64,000 nt of DNA from Streptomyces fodineus (GTDB lineage: Bacteria > Actinomycetota > Actinomycetes > Streptomycetales > Streptomycetaceae). Where the stretch lies: contig NZ_CP017248.1 in assembly GCF_001735805.1 (NCBI RefSeq), forward strand, positions 7,254,001 to 7,318,000. Direction: 5' to 3'. Both the position numbers and the translations under genes were made by a program. The notes under the pieces are model-generated. The model saw only the letters and a list, made by a program, of their open reading frames with translations. It was not told the DNA's origin and made no database searches. Shown here piece by piece: positions 25,786 to 33,956 of the stretch (its first letter is position 1; each line of letters starts with the position of its first letter).

Positions 25786-26952
25786 ATGGATCTCGCGGAC
25801 GGCCTCATCGACCAGCCCTACGACGTCTACCGGCGCCTGCGCGACACCGCGCCCGTGCACCGCATCACCGGACCCGACGGCACCCCCGCCTGGCTCGTCA
25901 CCCGGTACGACGACGTCCGTGCCGCGCTCGCCGACCCGCGGCTGTCGCTGGACAAACGCAGCGGCACGGCCGGCCGGTACAAGGGCCTCTTGCTGCCGCC
26001 CGCCCTCGACGCCAACCTCCTCAACATGGACCCGCCGGACCACACCCGCATCCGGCGCCTGGTCGGCCGCGCCTTCACCCCGCGCCGCGTCCAGCAACTG
26101 CGCGAGCCGATCCGCCGGACCGCCGACCAACTCCTCGACGCGCTCGGCCCGCACGGCAGCACGGACCTGGTCGCCTCCTACACCGCCCCGCTGCCCATCA
26201 CCGTCATCTGCGACCTGCTCGGCATCCCCGAGGGCGACCGGCTGGACTTCCGGCAGTGGACCGACAGCCTCACCGCCCCCGACCCGGCCCGCCCGGACGC
26301 CTCGAAGCAGGCGATGGAGGCCATGCTCGGTTTCCTCACCCGGCTGCTCGAGGCCAAGCGCCGGGCGCCCGCCGACGACCTCCTCTCCGACCTGATCGCC
26401 GTACGCGACGAGGGCGACCGGCTCACCGAGGACGAGCTGATGTCGCTGGCCTTCCTCATCCTGTTCGCCGGGTACGAGAACACGGTCCAGCTCATCGGCA
26501 ACGCCGTGCTCGCCCTCCTCCAGCACCCGGACCAGCTGGCCGCCCTGCGCAAGGATCCGGAACAACTCCCCGCCGCGGTCGAGGAGTTCGCCCGGTACGA
26601 GGGTCCCATGCTGCTCGCCATGCGCCGGTTCCCGCTCGAGGACGTGACGATCGCCGGGGTGACCATCCCCGCGGGCGAGACCGTCTGGGTCTCGCTGTCC
26701 GCCGCCGACCGCGACCCCGCCCGCTTCCCCGACCCCGACCGCCTCGACCTCTCCCGCGACGCCGCCGGCCATCTCGCCCTCGGCCACGGCATCCACTACT
26801 GCCTCGGCGCACCCCTGGCCCGCGCGGAAACCGAGATCGCCCTCGCGGCCCTGCTGGAACGCCTCCCCGGACTCGCCCTGGCCGAGCCGCAGCCGACCTG
26901 GCGGCGATCGACGCGCGCTCGGGGGCTGAGGGCATTGCCGGTGACGTACTGA
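25786..26952 (+). CDS. Cytochrome P450
   Basis: A 388-residue class-I bacterial P450 monooxygenase. The K-helix EFAR (ExxR) is in EEFARYEGPM. The heme loop is ALGHGIHYCLGAPLARAE with Cys339 as thiolate ligand; the usual Phe at the loop start is Leu. The I-helix reads AGYENT (228-233), so the acidic residue is kept but the conserved Thr after it is Asn. It would need ferredoxin and reductase partners, which are not nearby. It lies 20 bases after the amidohydrolase gene, and TAGGCT six to seven bases before the ATG suggests its own leaderless start. The substrate is unknown. Confidence 0.9.
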   Translation: MDLADGLIDQPYDVYRRLRDTAPVHRITGPDGTPAWLVTRYDDVRAALADPRLSLDKRSGTAGRYKGLLLPPALDANLLNMDPPDHTRIRRLVGRAFTPRRVQQLREPIRRTADQLLDALGPHGSTDLVASYTAPLPITVICDLLGIPEGDRLDFRQWTDSLTAPDPARPDASKQAMEAMLGFLTRLLEAKRRAPADDLLSDLIAVRDEGDRLTEDELMSLAFLILFAGYENTVQLIGNAVLALLQHPDQLAALRKDPEQLPAAVEEFARYEGPMLLAMRRFPLEDVTIAGVTIPAGETVWVSLSAADRDPARFPDPDRLDLSRDAAGHLALGHGIHYCLGAPLARAETEIALAALLERLPGLALAEPQPTWRRSTRARGLRALPVTY

Positions 26953-27304
26953 CGGCCCGGACGGACGGGGCCCGGTGGCTGAGGGCTGGACCGGCGGGTC
27001 CTGGAAGCTGGTGGCTGGACCGGCGGGTCTCGGGGGATGGTGGGGGACTGACGAGGTGTCGGGAGCTGGCGGCCGGGCGCCGCTCACCGCCCTCGGCCGC
27101 AGCCCCGCCGGCAGTGGCCCGCTCCGGTTTCACGACGAGTACGACTCCTGACACGGAGGGTCCGGTTCGTGTCACAAAGTGAACGGATCCTCACGGTCCG
27201 CCCCGAAAGGGTGTAGGTAATGTCTCAGTACCGTCATTGAGCGAGGCGTTTCCCTTCTCCAGGGCGTTAACTCCTATCAGTACGACGCTTTCTGGAGGTG
27301 CGAG
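26953..27304. other. Intergenic region before small regulator-like gene
   Basis: A 352-base gap with less biased composition, ending in GTTAACTCC and TATCAGTACG (near 27266-27285), which could be promoter elements for the small gene that follows. No hairpin terminator of note was seen. Confidence 0.35.
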
Positions 27305-27481
27305 ATGGTGAACGGGCGAACGGTGCTCGAACGCTTTCCCGCCGGTGGCCCGCGGGGATCCTGGCCCGCTGAGGAGTTCGCGCGGGCCCGGCGTCTGGAA
27401 GGCCTGCCGGCCGAGGTCGTCATGGACCTCGCGACGGACACGTTCCTGGTGATCGTGCGCGGCGGCGACGCGGCGGAGTGA
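27305..27481 (+). CDS. Small conserved-looking 58-residue protein
   Basis: ATG with an excellent TGGAGGTG site five bases upstream. The product reads MVNGRTVLERFPAGGP, WPAEEFARARRLEGLPAEVV, MDLATDTFLVIV. Third codon positions are strongly G/C, and the ending TFLVIVRGG looks like a beta strand. It converges on the ABC exporter gene with only six bases between stops. It probably folds as a small soluble alpha/beta domain. No named family was recognised; the start and coding status are well supported. Confidence 0.75.
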   Translation: MVNGRTVLERFPAGGPRGSWPAEEFARARRLEGLPAEVVMDLATDTFLVIVRGGDAAE

Positions 27482-27487
27482 GCCGGC

Positions 27488-29431
27488 TCAGCTCGGCCGC
27501 GGCGCCGGTACCTTCGCCGTGAACTGTTCCGCCTGCAACGCGTACAGCTCGGCGTAGACACCGCCCCTGGCCAGCAGCTCCTGCGGCGTGCCGGACTCCA
27601 CCAGCCGCCCGTGCTCCAGCACATGCACCAGGTCGGCGTGCCGGACCGAGGCCAGCCGGTGGGTGATCAGTACGACCGTCTGCCCGCTGCCGGCCAGCGC
27701 CCGGATCTTCTCGAACACCTCCAGCTCGGCCCGCGCGTCCAGCGCCGCCGTCGGCTCGTCCACGATCAGCACCCGCCCGCGCCGGTACGCCGCCCGGGCG
27801 ATGCCCAGCCGCTGCCACTGACCGCCGGACAGCTCGTGCCCGCCGCTGAAGTCGCGGGCCAGCAGGGTGTCCAGACCGCGCGGCAGATCCGCGACCACCT
27901 CCTCGGCGCCCGCCTCGGTGACCGCCATGGCCAGGCGTTCCTCGGTCATGGGCACGGCGGAGCGGCCGACGGCCACGTTCACCCGGGCGGTGAACGGCCA
28001 GCGCTTGAAGTCCTGGGCCACCATCGCGATCCGCTCGGCGAGCAGCCGCCGGTCGGCCCGCGCCGCGTCGACGCCGTCCCACAGGATCCGGCCCCGGTCC
28101 GGCGTGTACAGGCCCGCGAGCAGCTTGACCAGCGTGGACTTGCCCGAACCGTTCTCGCCGACGAGTGCGATGATCCGGCCGAGCGGCAGCGTGAGGGTGA
28201 CGTCGTCCAGCGCGGGGCGGGCCGCGTCACCCGGGTAGCCGAAGGTGACGTGCTCGAACCGGATCTCCTTGGGGTCCTCCGGCAGGGCCTCGCCGCCCGC
28301 CGGGATGGCCCGTTCGGCCGCCTCCACGTACAGCCGTTGCAGATCCCCGACGAACAGGGCCTCCTCGTGCAGCTGGTTGATCTCCAGCACGAGGGTGTCC
28401 AGGCTCGACGCTCCCGTACGGATCGCGATCACCGCCGTACCCGCCACCGACAGGGCCATCGCCCCGGCCAGCAGCAGCGCGCCGAGCGTGGCGTAGGTCG
28501 CGAGGGTGGCGAGGCCCGTCCAGCCCGCCGCGATGAGGCCGGTCCGGGCGGCGAGCCGGGACAGCCGGGCCTGCTCCGCCTCCGCCGTCTCCGACATGGA
28601 CCGGAAGTGCCGTAGCAGGAAGGGGCCGACTCCGTGCACCCGGATCTCCGGGGCCGCGGCGGGTTCGGTGAGCAGATGGCTGATCAGCCGGCCGGCGCGG
28701 GCGTGCTGCACCCAGACGTGGAAGGACTCGTAGCGGCGCCGGGCGTTGGTCAGCGCGCTCCAGGCGCTGGGCAGGGTCATGGTGACCAGCAGTGGCAGCA
28801 GGACCGGATGCAGCACGGCCAGCACGCCCGCCGCCGCGACCAGCGAGATCAGCGCGCCGATCACCCGGGTGCCGTAGGAGATCATGCGGCGTGCGGACTC
28901 GGCGCCGTACTGGGCGGTGTCCAGCAGTTTGTGGAAGGCGTGGTCCTCGATCGCGGCCAGCTCCACGTTCGCCGCCCGCTCCAGGTACAGCTCGGTCGCC
29001 ACCCGCTCCACCTTGGGTTCCAGCCGCCCGATGGCGTAGGTGGAGGCCGCCCGCAGCAGGACGCCCACGAGCGATACGGCGGCCATGGCGAGCAGCGCGG
29101 GAGCGGCCGCGCGCAGCCGCTGGCCGATGTCCGGTCCGGTCAGCAGCCTGCCGAGCGCGCTGTTGACGGCCAGCAGGCTCACCGCCTGGGCGCCGCCGCG
29201 GACCGCCTCGGCGGCCAGGACGATCCGCGCGGCCGGGGCGTCGGCCTGCAGGGCCAGACGGAGACTGGACGCGAGCATGCCGGGCAGCCGGACCACCATC
29301 GCGCGGAAGCTCAGCTTCAGGATGGCGTCCTCGTGCTCGCTCCAGCCCTTGTCGTAGCGCAGCGGCCCCCCGAACAGCAGCCGCTCCGACCCCGACACCA
29401 CGGGCTCGGGCGTCCCCCGCCTCTTCCTCAC
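27488..29431 (-). CDS. ABC exporter (fused permease and ATPase)
   Basis: A 647-residue half-transporter. The N-terminal about 380 residues carry the type-IV exporter membrane domain, with helices around LLAMAAVSLVGVLLRA, LISLVAAAGVLAVL and LATLATYATLGALLLAGAMAL. The ATPase domain has Walker A GENGSGKST, signature ELSGGQWQRLGIARA, Walker B VLIVDEPTAALD and switch His in LITHR. It likely works as a homodimer since no partner gene is adjacent. The substrate is unknown; lipid, peptide or metabolite export are all possible. GGGAGG precedes the GTG start. Confidence 0.9.
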   Translation of the reverse strand: MRKRRGTPEPVVSGSERLLFGGPLRYDKGWSEHEDAILKLSFRAMVVRLPGMLASSLRLALQADAPAARIVLAAEAVRGGAQAVSLLAVNSALGRLLTGPDIGQRLRAAAPALLAMAAVSLVGVLLRAASTYAIGRLEPKVERVATELYLERAANVELAAIEDHAFHKLLDTAQYGAESARRMISYGTRVIGALISLVAAAGVLAVLHPVLLPLLVTMTLPSAWSALTNARRRYESFHVWVQHARAGRLISHLLTEPAAAPEIRVHGVGPFLLRHFRSMSETAEAEQARLSRLAARTGLIAAGWTGLATLATYATLGALLLAGAMALSVAGTAVIAIRTGASSLDTLVLEINQLHEEALFVGDLQRLYVEAAERAIPAGGEALPEDPKEIRFEHVTFGYPGDAARPALDDVTLTLPLGRIIALVGENGSGKSTLVKLLAGLYTPDRGRILWDGVDAARADRRLLAERIAMVAQDFKRWPFTARVNVAVGRSAVPMTEERLAMAVTEAGAEEVVADLPRGLDTLLARDFSGGHELSGGQWQRLGIARAAYRRGRVLIVDEPTAALDARAELEVFEKIRALAGSGQTVVLITHRLASVRHADLVHVLEHGRLVESGTPQELLARGGVYAELYALQAEQFTAKVPAPRPS

Positions 29432-29694
29432 CTGACCTCCCGGAGCGTGACGGAACGGCCACTATCGCCGGGCGGGCCGGGGGTGGGGGAGGGCGTGTGG
29501 GGGAGTGTCAGGGGAGCGAAGGGGGCGTACGGGCGGGACTCCGCAGAGAGGTCCGCCGATCAGCCGACCCGGGGGGAATCGACCTAGGGTCGCGGCACTG
29601 CACCGATATGCGGCTCCGCCGCGTGGGCGCGACCGACCACGGACAAGCCGCAGCCGCTCACGAAACAGGCACCCCAGTGGGCGTCACGTGGGTG

Positions 29695-30783
29695 TCACGG
29701 CCGAGGCGAGCGCAGCGACCAGTCCGGGGTCGTCCCGGTCGCCCGGCACAGGGCCAGGTACAGCGGGATCGGCGGGGTGTACGGGACCGTGCCGTCCGGA
29801 CGGTGGATCAGCCGGGCGGTGCCCGTGACCAGGGCGCCGGGGGCGTAGTGGGCCGGGAAGGGCCAGGGGAGGGCGTAGTCGGAGTCCGACGGAACGATCC
29901 ACCACCAGCGGGCGCCGTCGGCGTACACACAGCCCAGCCGTGGCAGCCGGGGCACGACGAGCGGACCGAGCCGGTCGGGCACGGCCACGGCGTCCCAGCC
30001 GAGCGGCGCGGTCATGCCGTCGGGGACCGTGAGCCGCCGGGGCGCATCCCGGAGTGGCCTGTGACGCTGCAGCCGCACCAGCGTGTCGAGCCCGATGCCC
30101 TGGCCGCCGGCACCGGTCCGGGAGCGGGTGTAGGCGTAGTGCGGGTGGGTGCGGGTGGGCCTGTCGCGGCCTGCGCCGATGGTTTCGGGTTGGCTGGGGT
30201 GGGCGGTGGTGTGCGGGTCCCCGGTGATGGCTTCGGGTTGGGCGGGGTGGGTGGTGCGGTGCGGGTCCCTGGTGGTGGTGTCGGGTTGGCCGGAGTGGCT
30301 GTGCGGGTCCCCGGTGGTGGTCTCGGGTTGGCCGGGGTTGGTGGTGCGGTGCCAGTCCCCGTCGATGGCTGTGGGTCGGCCGGAGTCGGTGGTGCGGTGC
30401 CGGTCCCCGGCGACGGCCTCGGGTCGGCTGGAGTTCGTGTTGCCGTCCTGGTCTCCGGCGGTGGTCTCGGGTCGGCCGGAGTTCGTGTTGCTGTCCGGGT
30501 CTCCGGTAGTGGTCTCGGGTCGGCCGGGGTTGTTGCTGTCCGGGTCCCCGCCGACGGCCTCGGGTCGGCCGGAGTGAGTGGTGGTGTGCGGGTCCCCGGC
30601 GATGGTCTCGGGCCCACCGGAGTCGGTGTCCCCGTCCCACTCCCCGCCGACGGCCTCGGGTAGGCCGGAGTTCGTGTTGCTGTCCGGCTCCCCGCCGATG
30701 ATCTCGGGTGTGCCGGAGTGGGTCGGGCCGTGGTGGTCCGAGTCGGCGTGGTGGCGCCGGTCGGACGTGTGGCCGTCGGTCAC
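29695..30783 (-). CDS. Repeat-rich protein with conserved C-terminal domain
   Basis: A 362-residue protein starting at a GTG that overlaps the stop of the ATP-binding protein gene (GTGA), so the two are coupled. Residues 22-210 are twelve imperfect 16-residue repeats of the form x-S-G-R-P-E-T-T-x-G-D-P-D-x-x-T, predicted to be disordered. The last 140 residues (GIGLDTLVRLQRHRPLRD, LPRLGCVYADGARWWWIVPS, YALPWPFPAHYAPGALV, IHRPDGTVPYTPPIPLYLAL) form a compact Trp-rich domain that I have seen only in Streptomyces proteins of unknown function next to anti-sigma-like ATP-binding proteins. Confidence 0.75.
   Translation of the reverse strand: MTDGHTSDRRHHADSDHHGPTHSGTPEIIGGEPDSNTNSGLPEAVGGEWDGDTDSGGPETIAGDPHTTTHSGRPEAVGGDPDSNNPGRPETTTGDPDSNTNSGRPETTAGDQDGNTNSSRPEAVAGDRHRTTDSGRPTAIDGDWHRTTNPGQPETTTGDPHSHSGQPDTTTRDPHRTTHPAQPEAITGDPHTTAHPSQPETIGAGRDRPTRTHPHYAYTRSRTGAGGQGIGLDTLVRLQRHRPLRDAPRRLTVPDGMTAPLGWDAVAVPDRLGPLVVPRLPRLGCVYADGARWWWIVPSDSDYALPWPFPAHYAPGALVTGTARLIHRPDGTVPYTPPIPLYLALCRATGTTPDWSLRSPRP
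30154..30720. repeat. Twelve 48-bp imperfect tandem repeats
   Basis: The coding repeats of the preceding entry. Most units are exactly 48 bp. One is 45 bp and one 42 bp, so the frame is always preserved. A GGCCGGAGT-type core recurs on the plus strand. Confidence 0.85.
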
Positions 30784-31505
30784 GGGCGCTCCCCGGCGCG
30801 ATGCTGCTCGGGAATCCGGTGCGGTGACTGGTGCGGGGGCCGGTCCACGGTGCGGTGCCGGTGCTGTTCGGGTGTCTCGTGGCGGCGCTGCTGATCCGGC
30901 GTCCGCCCGGAATCCCCGTGCCGGCCCTCCGGCGACTCGTCCTCGTCGGGTTCGTCCGGGCGGCCCGGCTTGGGGCGGGCGCCCCAGCCCAGGTCGTTGC
31001 ACGGAGCGGCGGTGTCGTGAGCCGCGCCGCCGTGGCGGGCCAGCTCGGCCCAGACCAGCAGCCCGGGCCCGTGTTCCTGCGCACCCCAGGACCGGCACAG
31101 CGCGTCGACGAGAAGCAATCCCCTCCCGTGCTCCTCGTCGGGCCGCTGCGGGGACGGGTGGGGTTCGCCGGGGGCGCAGCCCTCGTCGCGTACGGCGATG
31201 CGCACGGTGTCGTCGTGGTCGTGCAGCTCGCACACGACACGACTGCTCGCGGTGTGCACGATCGCATTGGTGACCAGTTCGGACATGACCAGCGCCGCGC
31301 TGTCGCAGGTGTCCGCGCACACCGACCAGCCGGTCAGCCGGGCGTGCGCCAGACGCCTCGCCTGTGCGACGGAACCCGGATGTGCGGCCAGCTCGAAGCG
31401 GAACCGGCGCCCGGCAGCGCCCCACTGAGGGGCTCCTCCCGTGGGGGCACCGAGACCGGGACGGTCTGCGGCGGCGTCTGTTCCTAAGGGCGCGGACGGA
31501 ATCAC
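30780..31505 (-). CDS. ATP-binding protein (anti-sigma/SpoIIAB-like HATPase)
   Basis: About 241 residues. The HATPase_c_2 domain is visible as RFRFELAAHPGSVAQARRLA, VMSELVTNAIVHTASSRVVC (N box), VAVRDEGCAP-like IAVRDEGCAPGEP (G1 box) and EEHGRGLLLVDALC (G2 box). Such proteins bind ATP and act as serine kinases or partner-switching anti-sigma factors. The C-terminal about 90 residues are charged and disordered. The start could be GTG 31505 or GTG 31514 behind GGGGAG. It is divergent from an XRE/DUF397 pair, the common Streptomyces trio (as in abaA-like loci), and coupled to the repeat-rich gene. Confidence 0.82.
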   Translation of the reverse strand: MIPSAPLGTDAAADRPGLGAPTGGAPQWGAAGRRFRFELAAHPGSVAQARRLAHARLTGWSVCADTCDSAALVMSELVTNAIVHTASSRVVCELHDHDDTVRIAVRDEGCAPGEPHPSPQRPDEEHGRGLLLVDALCRSWGAQEHGPGLLVWAELARHGGAAHDTAAPCNDLGWGARPKPGRPDEPDEDESPEGRHGDSGRTPDQQRRHETPEQHRHRTVDRPPHQSPHRIPEQHRAGERP

Positions 31506-31762
31506 GCTTGCCACTATCTCCCCGCCGTGAACACTTGGCAAGGGCCACTCTGAAAATTGCAGAGTGCTGTGTGACTCGGTCAGAGGCCGTGGCACACTGC
31601 TCGCAACAGCACGTCGAGCGGCGCCAATTGGGGTCATCGGAGATCCGCCTCGGTCTTCGAATGCATCTTCGAGTGGCGCCGTAGGGCTGTCGGGAAACAT
31701 TTGCGCCGGAGTTCCCGGCGGAGCTTGGAGCGTGCGGTGGAGCTTTCGATGGAGGTGGGAGC

Positions 31763-32623
31763 GTGAGCGAACCGCGGTCCGCGCCGACGGTGGGCCAGGT
31801 GGTTCTCGGCCGACGCCTGTTGGACCTGCGGGAACGCGCCGGACTCAAGCGCGAGGACGCCGCCCGCGTCCTGCGCGTCGCGCCCGCCACCGTCCGCCGC
31901 ATGGAGATGGCGGAGGTCGCCCTCAAGATCCCGTATCTGCAACTGCTGCTGAAGGCCTACGGCGTTCCCGAGGGCGAGGCCGAACTCTTCGTCCAGCTGG
32001 CCGAGGAGGCCAACAGGCCCGGCTGGTGGCAGCGCTTCCACGACATCCTGCCCGGCTGGTTCTCGATGTACGTGAGCCTGGAGGGCGCGGCCGCCCTCAT
32101 CCGCTCCTACGAGCCGCACTTCGTCCCCGGCCTGCTCCAGACCGAGGACTACGCGCGGGGTGTGCTCAGATCCGGCGCCATCGGCCAGACCAGCCCGGAC
32201 GACATCGAACGGCACGTCGCCCTGCGCATGCAGCGTCAGCAACTGCTCACCCGTCCCGACGCCCCGCGCTTCTGGGCGGTGATGGACGAAACCGCCCTGC
32301 GGCGCCCGGTCGGCCCTCCGGAGGTGATGCGCGCGCAGATCGACAAGTTGCTCGAGGCCACGAAGCTGCCCCATGTGACGCTCCAGGTCGCCCCGTTCGC
32401 GAGCGGGCCGCACCCGGGGACGTACGGGCCCTTCGTGCTGTTCCGCTTCGCCATGCCGGAACTGCCGGACATGGTCTACAGCGAGTACCTGACCGGCGCC
32501 GTCTACCTGGACGCGCGCCCCGAGGTGGCGACCCACCTCGAGGTCATGGACCGCATGGCGGCGCAGGCCGCTACGGCACAACGCACGAAGGAGATCCTCC
32601 GGGATCTCCGCAAGGAGCTGTGA
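31763..32623 (+). CDS. XRE-family regulator with DUF5753 domain
   Basis: A 286-residue DNA-binding protein. Residues about 10-70 are an XRE helix-turn-helix (LGRRLLDLRERAGLKREDAA, RVAPATVRRMEMAEVALKIP). Residues about 95-275 form the DUF5753 domain, with GLLQTEDYARGVLR, DETALRRPVGPPEVMRAQID and LQVAPFASGPHPG. These regulators are abundant in Streptomyces and act with DUF397 proteins and ATP-binding proteins in development and antibiotic control. GTG start with a GGAGGTGGGAG site. The DUF397 gene begins immediately after its stop. Confidence 0.9.
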   Translation: MSEPRSAPTVGQVVLGRRLLDLRERAGLKREDAARVLRVAPATVRRMEMAEVALKIPYLQLLLKAYGVPEGEAELFVQLAEEANRPGWWQRFHDILPGWFSMYVSLEGAAALIRSYEPHFVPGLLQTEDYARGVLRSGAIGQTSPDDIERHVALRMQRQQLLTRPDAPRFWAVMDETALRRPVGPPEVMRAQIDKLLEATKLPHVTLQVAPFASGPHPGTYGPFVLFRFAMPELPDMVYSEYLTGAVYLDARPEVATHLEVMDRMAAQAATAQRTKEILRDLRKEL

Positions 32624-32878
32624 ATGGATCGCATAGAGCCGCGCGGACACGTCTACAACGGCATGCCCGCGCGGGAGCTGGGCAGCGAGGGCTGGCACAA
32701 GCCCTGGAGCGGCGGCAACGGCGGAAACTGCCTGGAGGCGATGAAGCTGGCCGACGGCCGGATCGCGGTACGCCAGTCCACCGACCCGGACGGCCCGGCG
32801 CTGATCTACACCGCGGACGAGATGACCGCGTTCATCGAGGGCGCCAAGGCCGGGGACGCCGACTTCCTGCTGTCCTGA
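32624..32878 (+). CDS. DUF397 domain protein
   Basis: An 84-residue protein. The DUF397 signature is W-x-KPWSGGNGGNCLEAM, IAVRQSTDPDGPALIYTADE and MTAFIEGAKAGDADFLL. Its ATG directly abuts the stop of the XRE gene (TGA then ATG, no gap), so the two are one translational unit. DUF397 proteins are small partners of DUF5753 XRE regulators, proposed to work like an antitoxin or modulator; for this pair the function is inferred from context. Confidence 0.92.
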   Translation: MDRIEPRGHVYNGMPARELGSEGWHKPWSGGNGGNCLEAMKLADGRIAVRQSTDPDGPALIYTADEMTAFIEGAKAGDADFLLS

Positions 32879-32982
32879 CCCCCGGCCCCCTGTTATTGAT
32901 CCTTCCCCAACTTTCCTACTGTGATGCCAATTTGATCATTCGCTGCATTCAGACGCTCATCCAGACGATCATGGAGTGCCGC

Positions 32983-33792
32983 ATGGCCGGTCAGGACCCG
33001 ACGGCCGCGGCGATCGACACCGGCAACCCGCATCCCGCGCGGATGTACGACTGGTACCTCGGAGGCAAGGACAACTACCCCGTCGACGAGGCGATGGGCC
33101 GGCAGATGCTGGCCCTGGAGCCACGGATGCCGGTGATGGCCCGGGTCAACCGCGCCTTCATGCACCGCGCCACCCGCTGGCTCGCCCAGCAGGGCGTACG
33201 GCAGTTCCTGGACATCGGCACCGGCATTCCCACCGAGCCGAACCTGCACCAGATCGCCCAGCAGCTCGCGCCCGAGGCCCGGATCGTCTACTGCGACAAC
33301 GACCCGATCGTGCTGGCCCACGCGACGGCCCTGCTGCGCGGCACACCAGAGGGCGCGACCGAGTACCTGCGGGCCGACGTGCGGGATCCGGGCACGATCA
33401 TCGCCGGCGCCCGGCAGATCCTGGACCTGGACCGGCCGGTCGCCCTCTCCCTCGTCGCCCTGCTGCACTTCATCCCCGACGCCGACGGCGCACACGAACT
33501 GGTCGACCGGCTGCTCACCGAACTGCCCTCCGGCAGCTACCTGATGATGACCCACGCCACGGCCGACTTCACCCCCGAGGAGTCGGCCGCCGCCACCGAG
33601 AAACCGCAGGCGGAAGGCACCACCTACACCCTGCGCTCCCGCGAGGAGTTCACCCGCTTCTTCGCCGGCCTCGACCTGGTCGAGCCCGGCGTCGAAATCG
33701 TCCACAAGTGGCACCCCGAACTGGGCGAACCCGTCCCGGGGCAGGACGACGGGGTGATTCCGGGCTACGGGGCGGTGGCACGCAAACGATAG
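32983..33792 (+). CDS. SAM-dependent methyltransferase (DUF574/PF04672 type)
   Basis: A 269-residue protein of the actinobacterial DUF574 methyltransferase family. TGNPHPARMYDWYLGGKDNY is the hallmark N-terminus. The SAM site follows as QFLDIGTGIPTEPNLH, IVYCDNDPIVLAHA and RADVRDPGTI. The start at 32983 is preferred over an ATG at 32971 because GGAG lies six bases before it. Members occur in many copies in Streptomyces, often next to XRE/DUF397 genes as here. The substrate is unknown. Confidence 0.9.
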   Translation: MAGQDPTAAAIDTGNPHPARMYDWYLGGKDNYPVDEAMGRQMLALEPRMPVMARVNRAFMHRATRWLAQQGVRQFLDIGTGIPTEPNLHQIAQQLAPEARIVYCDNDPIVLAHATALLRGTPEGATEYLRADVRDPGTIIAGARQILDLDRPVALSLVALLHFIPDADGAHELVDRLLTELPSGSYLMMTHATADFTPEESAAATEKPQAEGTTYTLRSREEFTRFFAGLDLVEPGVEIVHKWHPELGEPVPGQDDGVIPGYGAVARKR

Positions 33793-33956
33793 GCCTGCCG
33801 GCGCCGGCCGGGACCCCGGCTTTCGGCGTGCGCTCGGCCGGACCGGGGTTTGCCGCGTCGGCCCGGCGCCTACGGGGCCGCGCGGCTCACGGTGCCCGGG
33901 GTTCCGGTACGCAGGTGCCCCACCACCTCCGGCCCCGGTCCGCGAACTCCCGCTCC

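Noticed and set aside
31564..33792. One 742-codon frame joining the XRE, DUF397 and methyltransferase region
   Set aside because: Its first two thirds are the off-frame mirror of the XRE and DUF397 genes; only the part from 32983 is coding.
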